Source of the DNA: an uncultured bacterium
Lineage (GTDB): Bacteria; Verrucomicrobiota; Kiritimatiellia; RFP12; CAIWXQ01
Direction of reading: 5' to 3'
Length of the DNA: 33,185 nucleotides
NCBI GenBank assembly: GCA_903861045.1
Contig: CAIOST010000039.1
Coordinates: 1-33,185, forward strand
Positions 8,449-16,754 of the stretch are shown here, piece after piece. Position 1 is the first letter of the stretch. Each line of letters opens with the position of its first letter. The position numbers were made by a program, and so were the translations under genes. A model generated the notes under the pieces. That model did no database searches, was not told the DNA's origin, and worked only from the letters and a program-made list of their open reading frames with translations.

Positions 8449-10098
8449 CTACTTCGTGTAAATGCTCTTCATCGTCCAGGCGTCGAGTTGTTTCAGCACC
8501 GCGTCGCTCCCCTGGGCGCGCAGCGACACGCCCAGGCTGTCGGCACGGCCGGGGTACACGCGGGTCGCCACGCACTGGCGTCCGTTGACAAAGACCTCGA
8601 CCACGCTCTTGTCAATAAATACACGTAGCTTGAGCGGTTCGTCCGACGCCAGCCAGACCGGTGCGGACTCGGGAGCACGCGACGTCACGTCCGGCAACTC
8701 CGAGGAATACCCGCTGTCGATCGTGACCACGCTGTCACAGCTCTCAAACCACTTGTTCCAGTCCTTGAAACGGTCCCAATTCTGGTAGCCGCGCTGCTTG
8801 AAGATGGCGATGCGGGTGAACTCCTCCTTGCCGGGCGAGCGCAGGACGTTCAGTTCAACCATCGGTGACTTCCGGAGGTCGAGCTCGGCGGTGATCTCCA
8901 GCGCGTTGCCTTGTATACCCTCGAGCACCAGTTCCCGATTCGCCGGCAGCGCGGTCTCGCCCAGATGCCTGTGCGCCCCTCGCAGCGAGGCGATGTCACC
9001 GGCCGGCTCCACGCCGAGTCCGTTCTTGCCGACGAGCGTCAGGCGGCGCGGCAGACTCATGATCTGGTCCCAGCCCGGCGTGGGCTTGGCATTGTTGATA
9101 TTGAAGATCACGAGCACGCCGCCCCGGCCGTCGGGGGTGGCCGAGGGCGCATGCACGCCGCCGGGACAGAAGGCGCCGAAGGTGAAGCGCCCGCCGGCGG
9201 TGACCACGAACTTGTCGCGCGCCTTGTCGTAGTCGCCAAGCAGGTAGTGGGCGCCGCTCATATGGCTGAAGTGCAGCAGGATGTGACGATCACCGAGCGG
9301 CCAGAAATACGGGCAGGCGCCGTCATCGCCAACCAGCGAAAAGACGTCGCCCTCCACGAAGGGGTGCAGATACTCCCACTTCACGAGATCGGTGGACTTG
9401 AACAGAAACTCGGCCGGGCGTCTCGGCCCTTGCGGCTGGGTGCCGCCGGAGAGTGAGTAGTAGACGCCGTCCTTCTGCCAGATGCAGGGATCAAAGATCG
9501 TACAGGGCGCGCCTGCCGCCGGAATGACCGGTTTCCCGGTCAGCTTCTCCCAATCCAGCAGCAAGGGGTCGCTGGAGATGGCCACCATGTTCCCCTGCCC
9601 CGTGCCGTGGTACATGGCGATGACGCGGTTGGACTCGACCAGCGTCGAACCCGAATAACACGCGTTTTCTGGACCCGGCTTGATCGCGTAGGGCAGGTCG
9701 CGCCAGTGGATCAGGTCGTCGCTGACCGCATGTCCCCAGTGCTGGTTCCGGTTCTCCGGCGGATAGGCCTGGTAGAACAGGTGCCACTGCCCGTTCCAGA
9801 AGCAGAGCCCGTTGGGATCGTTCAGCGAGCTTTCGGGGCTGACGAAGTGGTAGAGCGGCCGGTACGGGTCTGCGGCCATCTTCCGCCGCGATTCGGCAAA
9901 CCGCTGAATGAAGGGGTTATCGCGCAACTTCGCCTCCTGCGCCGCCAGTGCTTCGCCTTTCACACCGGCCGCCTGCTGCGTCAGGGCCACAGCCGCATTG
10001 GTTGCTCCGGACGCGGTTTCGCCGGTTAACGCGGCCGCACTCACTCCAATTGTCGCCATAATGATCATCCTCCTGAAACTTGAACTTTTCATGCGCAT
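8449..10098 (-). CDS. Secreted GH32-family-like beta-fructosidase
   Basis: GH32 enzymes hydrolyse fructans or sucrose. The ATG at 10098 (MRMKSSSFRR) is chosen because AGGAG lies about 9 nt upstream; the frame is open to 10161. A signal peptide (IIMATIGVSAAALTG) precedes the five-bladed propeller. SLNDPNGLCFW holds the nucleophile (D94 from this start), IFDPCIW resembles the RDP motif (D203), and DKSVVEVFVNG is a typical C-terminal sandwich sequence. The motif expected to be ECP, which supplies the acid/base Glu, reads GDDGACPYFW, so the Glu position is Ala261. Either D258/D259 substitutes, the substrate differs, or it is a binding protein. The gene follows the propeller copy 2 gene after 81 bp. 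Confidence 0.85.
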   Translation of the reverse strand: MRMKSSSFRRMIIMATIGVSAAALTGETASGATNAAVALTQQAAGVKGEALAAQEAKLRDNPFIQRFAESRRKMAADPYRPLYHFVSPESSLNDPNGLCFWNGQWHLFYQAYPPENRNQHWGHAVSDDLIHWRDLPYAIKPGPENACYSGSTLVESNRVIAMYHGTGQGNMVAISSDPLLLDWEKLTGKPVIPAAGAPCTIFDPCIWQKDGVYYSLSGGTQPQGPRRPAEFLFKSTDLVKWEYLHPFVEGDVFSLVGDDGACPYFWPLGDRHILLHFSHMSGAHYLLGDYDKARDKFVVTAGGRFTFGAFCPGGVHAPSATPDGRGGVLVIFNINNAKPTPGWDQIMSLPRRLTLVGKNGLGVEPAGDIASLRGAHRHLGETALPANRELVLEGIQGNALEITAELDLRKSPMVELNVLRSPGKEEFTRIAIFKQRGYQNWDRFKDWNKWFESCDSVVTIDSGYSSELPDVTSRAPESAPVWLASDEPLKLRVFIDKSVVEVFVNGRQCVATRVYPGRADSLGVSLRAQGSDAVLKQLDAWTMKSIYTK

Positions 10099-10179
10099 AA
10101 CTAATGAACTCCTATTGCTGCCTCCGTGCCTGACTTCTCTTAATCGATCTATACGCGACACTTGCCACGCCCTTCCGCC

Positions 10180-12495
10180 TTACTCCTGCCCAATCGACAC
10201 ATCGGCCACCACCGCCTGGAACGGTCCCTTTGCTCCGGGCTGATCGAATGCCAGCACGACCTGTCGGATAACCTTACCGGCGAGCCACTGGCCGATCGGA
10301 ATCTCGATTTGCTTCCATTGTCCCATCTTCCCCTTGGGTGCCCCTGGATGCACCCCGAGCCCATCCAGGTCGTGCGCCGCCGAATCGCGCAGATTGGATC
10401 CATCCTGAAACAATAGATCAATACCTGTACACCGGCCTAGCTCGTTCTCCGGCTTGAGCCAGTACCGCAGGATGGATCCCGGTTCCACCGACACAGCAGT
10501 CTCGAAGATCGCGAAATAGGCGTGACAGGCTTTCGCTCCGGTGCCCGTGCCGCTCAACACCAGACCCGCACTTCCCGCGCGCCCGGCGCCCGCCACCACC
10601 TGACAGGCCGCACCTTCGACATTGCTCAAGATCATCGGCTTGCTGGTCTGGGAAGCGTGCACGAAGGCGGAACGTAGCGACTCCTTGCCATCCGCATCCA
10701 CCGCCGTTACCCGGTAATAGTATTCCGCCCTCTCCACAGCACCCGAATCGGTCAGGCCCGTCCCGACCGCCCCTTTCTTGATCATGCGGAGATTCGACAC
10801 CCCATTCGAGTGGGTTGTACGATAGACATTGTAGCTGCTGGCGCCCATGACACGGCTCCATGCCAGCGCGATCCCATTTGAATGCGTCACGGCAGAGACA
10901 CCGGTGGGCGTGTCCGGGCAGTCGTAGGCTGGCGTGGCCTTGGTGAACGTGATGGAGTCCAGGTATATTCTGTTCCCCGCCGCGGACGCCTGATGCGTGC
11001 CCTTGACGACAAGTTTCACGACATGATTGCCTTGTGCCAGGCCGTTCTTCGCGAAGATGGACTGCGCATGGGAGTTGCTCGCGCAATACGTATCCACGTC
11101 TGTGGCAACCGGCACAGCCAGATCATCCAGGTAGATATCGCATCGGCCCGCGTCCGGGGCCTTGCGCACACGGACATTCACCGAATCACCGGGGAAGCTG
11201 AGCTCAACCGAATCGCCGGCGGTCTCCGAGTACTTCGTGCCGCCGGAGTCATCGTCATAATTGAAGCTGTTCGCCCACGTCCCGACGTAGTTCAGCGATT
11301 TCGACTCATACGCAATCTTGCCGGGATAGTTCCAGTTCAACATCGGATTGGGCTCGAAGTACATGTTTTCTTCCTTGATGAGCCCCCTGTATTCTGAGTC
11401 TACGCGCTTCTCGCTGGTACCGGCGCTCAGCGTGACGGGCCAGTAGTAGCACTTGGCAGGGGCACAAGAACCCAAGTAGATTCGCATGGTCTGATCAACC
11501 TGCCCGTTGTCGGCTTGATTGGCGTCATCGGTCAGCAAGGGATACCCCCAGGTCATGGGGCTGAAGGCACCCAGATTCTCGACGTTGGTCCAATCCTGTG
11601 TTTCCATGCTGGTACAGGTCTGGATGCCGAACTTTGTCTCCGTAGCCTGGCCGATGGCGATATACTTACCCAGATAGGTCGAGTACTTAACATCCGGAAA
11701 CGCATGCAGCTTGTCCAGCCACGTCCCCTTGCCGCCCATCCCCGGCTCGGTCCAGGCACCGTTATAGAACTTGAACCATTTGCCGGGCGCCATCCTATCG
11801 CTGATCTTGCAGCGGGCCACCTTCATCTTGTGCTCATTGGAAGACCGGCTTTTTAGAAAGTACTTGTTCACGTAGTAGAGGTAGAAGTAGCCGCTTTTCG
11901 TGTCCACAAACAGGTGCGGATCGCCGCACCCGGCATCCAGCACGTCGCCCTTCCAAAACTCGGGCCCTTTCAGATCGTCGTTCGGGCTGGAGAGGCAGTC
12001 GCCCAGGTAGGTCCAGTGGCGTCCCTGATCGGTCGATTTGGCAATACCGAGACGCCGGGATTCCGCAAAGCCGGGCGTCTTCAGCTTGTTGAACTCATGA
12101 TGCACGGGGGAATAGAAATCACCGGTGGCCGGATCGATCCACAATCCAGCAAACCAGCACCCCAGATCGCCGGCATATACCGGGAACGTGTTGTCCAAAA
12201 CAGCCTGATATTGGTAGACCAGCGCATCCAGGTTCGTGCCCTTCCAGACATGCGCACTCTTCCCCTCCCTGTCTTCGAAGAAGTACATGCTGCCGTTATA
12301 GAACGCATTCCCCGGGGCCGAGTCGATCCCGTCGCCATAGGCCAACTTGCCGACGTCAACGCCGGGCCCGAAGGTCCATGTGAAATCCGCCGCCGATACG
12401 GACGCCGTCAAAAGCGCCCAAGCGCCCAAGGTCGCGACATACCGCGGCATAGCGCGCCTGGCGGAACTGCATCTGCTCAACACTAACTTTTTCAT
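10180..12495 (-). CDS. Secreted beta-propeller protein with carbohydrate-binding-like and Fn3 modules (copy 2)
   Basis: This 771-residue twin of the 805-3093 gene has the same signal peptide, propeller, first sandwich and Fn3 domain. Residues up to ~614 are nearly identical except for a patch near 276-300 and a shorter one near EYRGLIKEENMY. After VHAS the sequence switches to an unrelated module (~615-770) with ACHAYFAIFETAVSVEPGSI, LRYWLKPENE, GIDLLFQDGSNLRDSAAHD and VVLAFDQPG. That is a sandwich domain I recognise from the ends of actinobacterial glycosidases, probably carbohydrate-binding. GGAGGAG precedes the ATG, so it can be translated although the GH78 gene that should be coupled to it is destroyed. 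Confidence 0.85.
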   Translation of the reverse strand: MKKLVLSRCSSARRAMPRYVATLGAWALLTASVSAADFTWTFGPGVDVGKLAYGDGIDSAPGNAFYNGSMYFFEDREGKSAHVWKGTNLDALVYQYQAVLDNTFPVYAGDLGCWFAGLWIDPATGDFYSPVHHEFNKLKTPGFAESRRLGIAKSTDQGRHWTYLGDCLSSPNDDLKGPEFWKGDVLDAGCGDPHLFVDTKSGYFYLYYVNKYFLKSRSSNEHKMKVARCKISDRMAPGKWFKFYNGAWTEPGMGGKGTWLDKLHAFPDVKYSTYLGKYIAIGQATETKFGIQTCTSMETQDWTNVENLGAFSPMTWGYPLLTDDANQADNGQVDQTMRIYLGSCAPAKCYYWPVTLSAGTSEKRVDSEYRGLIKEENMYFEPNPMLNWNYPGKIAYESKSLNYVGTWANSFNYDDDSGGTKYSETAGDSVELSFPGDSVNVRVRKAPDAGRCDIYLDDLAVPVATDVDTYCASNSHAQSIFAKNGLAQGNHVVKLVVKGTHQASAAGNRIYLDSITFTKATPAYDCPDTPTGVSAVTHSNGIALAWSRVMGASSYNVYRTTHSNGVSNLRMIKKGAVGTGLTDSGAVERAEYYYRVTAVDADGKESLRSAFVHASQTSKPMILSNVEGAACQVVAGAGRAGSAGLVLSGTGTGAKACHAYFAIFETAVSVEPGSILRYWLKPENELGRCTGIDLLFQDGSNLRDSAAHDLDGLGVHPGAPKGKMGQWKQIEIPIGQWLAGKVIRQVVLAFDQPGAKGPFQAVVADVSIGQE

Positions 12496-12906
12496 CGTTT
12501 CTCCTCCACCAGTTCCAGTTTACTGCGATTATCCACCCGCACCGTGTAGCCAACGGGGACGGCGACCGTGTACCGCAGCTTCCCGCCCTCTTTACGCCAG
12601 CGGAGCTCCACCTTGCCCTCGGGCACGGGTTGCGAGCCTTCGCAGCGGTCGAGTTGCAGGTTGGTGAAGCGCAGTTGCACAGTCTTGTTTACGGGGTCTA
12701 CCGAGGCCAACCCAGCACATCTTCTCCTTTTCACGCCCCTGCGGCCAGATCGGCTAGGCGCGTTGAAAGACAGGCGCAACGTCAGTTCCGCCGACGGCAC
12801 CGCCAGCCGCTATCTGGTTCGTGGCAGCCGAACTCTGCCCCGCGGCCACCCCGGCGCCGGCCAGGGCTATACTTGCACTATTCTTCATCGTCTTGATCCC
12901 TTCATT
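12492..12906 (-). pseudogene. Internally deleted GH78 remnant
   Basis: Both ends of the GH78 gene survive. From the ATG at 12888 the frame reads MKNSASIALAGAGVAAGQSS and matches the N-terminus of the intact protein, but a Lys codon has become TAG at 12754-12756, leaving 44 residues. Around 12718-12721 the sequence jumps to the last ~75 codons (GLASVDPVNKTVQLRF to LELVEEKR) in a different frame. Compared with the intact gene about 2.07 kb (roughly 3318-5388) is missing. The stop still overlaps the propeller copy 2 start, as in the intact cluster. This is a clear deletion derivative and not an independent gene. Confidence 0.9.
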
Positions 12907-12974
12907 GCGGCCGCACTCAATCCAATTGTGGCCATAATGATCCTCCTCCTGAAACTTGAACTTGTCGTGTGCAT
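12885..12974 (-). pseudogene. GH95-like gene remnant: signal-peptide cassette only
   Basis: From the ATG at 12974 (AGGAG 9 nt upstream) the frame gives MHTTSSSFRRRIIMATIGLS followed by AAA, matching the leader of the GH95-like protein. At GCGGCCGC (12907-12914) it passes directly into the sequence before the GH78 start and ends at a TGA (12885-12887), giving 29 residues. About 2.6 kb of the enzyme body is gone. The stop overlaps the ATG of the GH78 remnant. Confidence 0.85.
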
Positions 12975-13004
12975 CACCGGTGAACTCCTGTTTTCCGGTA
13001 ATTC

Positions 13005-13079
13005 CGGTGGACGCGTACGGCGACGATTACGGTGGACGCCTGGGAAAGATCTCCTCTTCAACCGTAATCGTCCACCGTG
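13005..13079. repeat. 28-bp dispersed element, copy 3, with inverted repeat
   Basis: The core at 13005-13032 is identical in type to the copies at 164 and 8267 and lies 31 bp upstream of the truncated leader ORF. GACGATTACGGT (13022-13033) pairs with ACCGTAATCGTC (13061-13072). It also sits ~30 bp past the stop of the GH99/GH71-like gene, so a terminator role is possible as well. Confidence 0.75.
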
Positions 13080-13108
13080 TGATCATCCCGTTGCAATCGT
13101 ACTCGGTG

Positions 13109-14197
13109 CTACCTTTCCTGAGTGTCCCGGCCCGCGCCCTTCGTGCTTACGTCCGCGGTCGGTCCGCGTCGCAACGCCCGTATGTTGCGTATCGTCAAAT
13201 CCCAATAAAGCGAGGGCTGGTCTTTCCCATCCGGCCCGATCCATTTGTCAGCATCGGTGAGAAGGGTCGTATCCGCCGTCCAGACGGCCGTGTTCTCCAG
13301 GTAATCGTTGAACGCCACGATCATGACGATTTTGGGCCGTGGGTTCGTCAGCACAGTGTTCCAACATTGGGAGTAGAAATCGCCCTTCTGCCTGGAAACA
13401 TAGGGTGGAGTCGCGCGGCTGTAATGCCCCCATCCCGGCGACACGACCTCCACTTCGCTGTCGAGCACCGTGCCTTTGGAATAGATATTCCAGCCATAGC
13501 TACCGCGCACCACGTCTTGCGCATAACGCACGGCAAAGCGATTCCCATAGGTCTTATCGCCCGTATAACTGTTCCAGGCGGCCGTGTTCTGATTCCGGTC
13601 GCCCCAATACACAATCAACGGCTTCCCGTCCAACTGGTAATAGTTCGTTGGGCCACCGTACTCAGGATTATTGCAGAAATGGTCATACACATCCTGCGCC
13701 TCCTTTTCCATGCACAGGCCGATCGGTTCGTTGCCGTAGACATCCCGATGTGCTCCGGCCGCAACGGCGTAGCGAAGCTTCCAGGAGTGCTGGTCATTCC
13801 AGATCTTGATCCGTTTGGCCACCACCCGGGCATTGTCCACGAATCGATCCATCGAGTGCCGATACCCACCCAGGCCGCCGGGGGTCAACTCGAACAGAAG
13901 AAAGTCAATCTGCGCCTCGGCAATCTGCTGCAGGTGATAATCAATGACCGCGGCATTGGTGGCGTTATACGCGCGATAGTCGCCCGGCTGGCTGGAGCAA
14001 AGCGGCCGATACAGGGTTGGCGGATACCCCATCTCCCCCCAATTCGCCCAGTTATCGCCATAGTACGTGCAGTACCAGATTCCTACATCGGTTGTCCCCA
14101 CGACATTGCCTTTCGTTTGCCCCATGGCAGCGAGCCCCAGACCCAAGCTTAGGGCCAACGCCAGAGAAAACCGCCTCGCGAATCGCGGCGTGCTCAT
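13109..14197 (-). CDS. Secreted GH99/GH71-like TIM-barrel protein
   Basis: The ATG at 14197 (MSTPRFARRFSLALALSLGL) is supported by AAGGAAG at a good distance; an in-frame GTG lies 18 bp upstream. After the signal peptide the mature protein begins VGIWYCTYYGDNWANWGEMG, then VIDYHLQQIAEAQIDFLLFE, PLIVYWGDRN and KIVMIVAFNDYLENTAVWTA. This order (a Y-x-x-W-Y-type start, a conserved 'agent who moves through hills of barrel strands' and a late [WF]N-E/D-x-x-E-x-T motif) is like GH99/GH71 and related DUF families of alpha-glycan hydrolases. The expected WNEW reads FNDY, so the family and the catalytic acid are uncertain. It lies between the GH38 gene and the decayed cassette. Confidence 0.6.
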   Translation of the reverse strand: MSTPRFARRFSLALALSLGLGLAAMGQTKGNVVGTTDVGIWYCTYYGDNWANWGEMGYPPTLYRPLCSSQPGDYRAYNATNAAVIDYHLQQIAEAQIDFLLFELTPGGLGGYRHSMDRFVDNARVVAKRIKIWNDQHSWKLRYAVAAGAHRDVYGNEPIGLCMEKEAQDVYDHFCNNPEYGGPTNYYQLDGKPLIVYWGDRNQNTAAWNSYTGDKTYGNRFAVRYAQDVVRGSYGWNIYSKGTVLDSEVEVVSPGWGHYSRATPPYVSRQKGDFYSQCWNTVLTNPRPKIVMIVAFNDYLENTAVWTADTTLLTDADKWIGPDGKDQPSLYWDLTIRNIRALRRGPTADVSTKGAGRDTQER

Positions 14198-14215
14198 CGT
14201 TGAACTTCCTTTCAC

Positions 14216-14261
14216 AATCTCAGGTCCTATTCTGTCTCCGGAAAGACAAAGACCTGAGATT
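14216..14261. repeat. Nested hairpin B
   Basis: AATCTCAGGTC (14216-14226) and GACCTGAGATT (14251-14261) are a perfect 11-bp inverted repeat, with an inner TGTCT/AGACA stem around CCGGAA. It is the better-preserved relative of the hairpin at 8310-8380. It lies between the GH38 stop and the GH99/GH71-like start. A terminator or a dispersed palindrome are both possible. Confidence 0.7.
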
Positions 14262-14291
14262 ATGACCAGAGATTAAGACCTTCTATACGTT

Positions 14292-16754
14292 CTACCCCTG
14301 CGCCGACACCGGCTTCGCCAGCCACCGGCCGCCCTTCTTGAGCAGTCGCCAGGAGGCGATGCGATGCGCTTCCACCGCATCCAGCTTCAATTTGCTGCCC
14401 AGCCAGGTCAGCACCGGGCGCCCGCCCTTGCCAGCCGTCTCCTGCAGCCGCACGATCCACCCTTTGCCATCCTGCGCCGGCTTGATGGCCAGCAGCCGGA
14501 ATGTTTCCGGCGTGAGCGACGCCAAAGAACCGGTACGTGGCAGTTCACCGGGGTGCGGCGCGGCGGTCACGGTCACCGGCGGCATCTCCAGCTCCGTGGC
14601 CAGGCGCGGCAATTCGCTCCCGCCCGGTGTCAGCACAAACCGGAAGCGGTGCTCGCCCACGTCCGTGGAAGGCAGGCGATACTCCGCATCCGGCGCGGTC
14701 TTAACATCGTTGGCGTAGCGCGAAGCGCGCACCAGCGTGGCGCGCAGGGCGCCCTGGGTCAGATCGAAGCAGTAGAGCGCATCGCTGGCAAAGCCAAGCT
14801 TGGCACCGCGTGTCCGTACCCAGCGGCCGCCCGGCACTTCCCCCAGTTCGCCACGCTGCACCGTGCCACCCGGGACTTCGTACTCCGCCGCGGTCGCACC
14901 AACCGGCATCACCAGCTTGAGGCGCGCGGAGCGCTCGTTCCAAAAGAGGCGCGCCGCCACATCCACTGCGCCGCGCTTGCGGCTTAGCGCAAATGTCAGG
15001 TCCAGCCGCGACGCGCCGCCTTCCAGGCGCACGCGCAACGCGGCGCGCTCGGGCCCGGGCTCCACGATCTCCACCTGCGTTACGGTCCAGGCGTGCCGCA
15101 CCTCTGAAAGGTTCAGGGCCTCCGGCAGTTCCTCCATGGTCCCCCACGACCCCCAGGGATCGTCCACGGTGATCGCATGCAGGCCGACCGCACCAAAGAC
15201 CGGCTTGCCGCGCAGCAGGATCTGCACGCCGGCCGCGCCCTTATCAGCGGACACGGTGTAGACGCCGTTCGATATCTGGTTACCTTCCGCCAGCACCGGC
15301 GCCGGCGTCTTCGGCTTGCGCGCACCTTCCAGCCACTGCATCTCAAAGACGCTCCAACCCAGCGGCGGCAGCGTGGCCGACAGGACCACGCGCTTGCGCC
15401 ACGGCAACGAGGGCATGCTCGAATGCTCGGTTTGGATGGTCTGATGCGCAAGCGGTTTCTTGTCCGGCCCGCGCACTTCCACCGGCAGCTCGTCAGGCCG
15501 GTTCTGATACCCCCACATGGGGCGATAATCGAGCGAGGCTTCCAGTTCGATCGGGCCGCAGTATTCGTGCGGATGCGGGTTGAACACGGCAAACACAGCC
15601 GGTCCGGGCATATCCCCCTTAGGAAGCACCACGCGGGTGTCGAGGCGCGCGGTCAGCGCATTGAGAGCCGTATGCTCCACGCCGCGGGCCGCATGCAGCG
15701 CCCCGCCCAGCCATTCGCGCTGATCGTCATAGGCGCGCTCGATGCTGCTGCCCGGCAGGATGTCATGGAATGAGTTGAAGAGCACCGCTTCCCAGGATGA
15801 CTGGAGATCCGCCGGTTTGCGTCCGAACCGCGCGGCTACCAGCGCATCCACGCGCTCGGCCCGGTTGATCAGTGACTCGGCCTTGCGATAGAGGGTCTTG
15901 AAGCCGAGCTGCGACGCGTAGCAGCCGCGCAGGCAGAAGTTCAGCTCGCCCCGGTGTACGGGGAGGAACCCTTCGCCCTGCTTGCGCGCCTCGGCCCGGA
16001 CCGCATCGAGCAGCCGGTGCAGCGTGGAGAAGCGCACCTCGACCTCCGGGTGCGCCTTGGCCCAGGCGTAGACATCAAGGATCTGCCGCCGCGTCGGGCC
16101 GCCGCCGTGGTTGCCAAGCCCGAAGTAGACACCCACGTTACGCAGATCCGACTGGCGCGCCAGCTCCAGCGTGCCGTTCAGCTTGCCGTCGATTGAATTG
16201 CGGTCGCAACAGTAGCCGCCATCCGGGACGCGGTAGGCCAAAACGCGACTCCCGCCCGGCCCCTCCCACCAGAAGGCGGTCTTGGCCAGCGGCTGAATGT
16301 TCTGCGCGGGGCGGCTGAAGGAGAACCCCTCCATGCCGGCGGCCGCCAGGATCTCCGGCAGACCGGCGCTATGGCCGAACGAGTCCGCTGCCCAGGCCAC
16401 ACGCGGACGAATCCCGAACCGGCTCGCAAAGTACGCCTGACCCAGCGCAAAGTGCCGCAGGAACGTTTCGGTGGCCGGCATGTTGGTATCCGGCTGGACC
16501 CACGTGCCACCCACGACATCCCAGCGCCCGGCTTCGATCATGCGCTGCACGCGGCGGAAGGTGACGGGATCGTGCTCCTCGATATGCCGATAGAGCGCGG
16601 CCTCACCGCGCATGAAGGTCAGGTCTGGAAACTCGTCCATCAGGTCCAGCACGGTCCGGGTGGTGATGATCCCCTCATTCATCCCTTCGCGCCAGTCCCA
16701 GAGCCAGACCGGATCGAGGTGGGCGTTCGGTAACAGATGAAACGTCGTGGTCAT
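14292..16754 (-). CDS. GH38 alpha-mannosidase, cytoplasmic
   Basis: GH38 enzymes are zinc-dependent retaining alpha-mannosidases. The 820-residue protein starts MTTTFHLLPNAHLDPVWLWD with the H-x-D zinc ligands (H12, D14), the nucleophile motif WAADSFGHSAGLPEIL (D124) and the later zinc-histidine motif NSFHDILPGSS (~residue 331). It has no signal peptide, so it should act on mannosides imported by the cell, unlike the other glycosidases here. GGAG 9 nt upstream fixes the start, which overlaps the RAYT stop by 4 bp. It is the first sugar gene after the regulator. Confidence 0.93.
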   Translation of the reverse strand: MTTTFHLLPNAHLDPVWLWDWREGMNEGIITTRTVLDLMDEFPDLTFMRGEAALYRHIEEHDPVTFRRVQRMIEAGRWDVVGGTWVQPDTNMPATETFLRHFALGQAYFASRFGIRPRVAWAADSFGHSAGLPEILAAAGMEGFSFSRPAQNIQPLAKTAFWWEGPGGSRVLAYRVPDGGYCCDRNSIDGKLNGTLELARQSDLRNVGVYFGLGNHGGGPTRRQILDVYAWAKAHPEVEVRFSTLHRLLDAVRAEARKQGEGFLPVHRGELNFCLRGCYASQLGFKTLYRKAESLINRAERVDALVAARFGRKPADLQSSWEAVLFNSFHDILPGSSIERAYDDQREWLGGALHAARGVEHTALNALTARLDTRVVLPKGDMPGPAVFAVFNPHPHEYCGPIELEASLDYRPMWGYQNRPDELPVEVRGPDKKPLAHQTIQTEHSSMPSLPWRKRVVLSATLPPLGWSVFEMQWLEGARKPKTPAPVLAEGNQISNGVYTVSADKGAAGVQILLRGKPVFGAVGLHAITVDDPWGSWGTMEELPEALNLSEVRHAWTVTQVEIVEPGPERAALRVRLEGGASRLDLTFALSRKRGAVDVAARLFWNERSARLKLVMPVGATAAEYEVPGGTVQRGELGEVPGGRWVRTRGAKLGFASDALYCFDLTQGALRATLVRASRYANDVKTAPDAEYRLPSTDVGEHRFRFVLTPGGSELPRLATELEMPPVTVTAAPHPGELPRTGSLASLTPETFRLLAIKPAQDGKGWIVRLQETAGKGGRPVLTWLGSKLKLDAVEAHRIASWRLLKKGGRWLAKPVSAQG

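Noticed and set aside
12492-12800. Independent small gene of 102 codons
   Set aside because: The N-terminal third is out-of-frame GH78 5' sequence and the rest is the GH78 C-terminus, so it is a deletion product.
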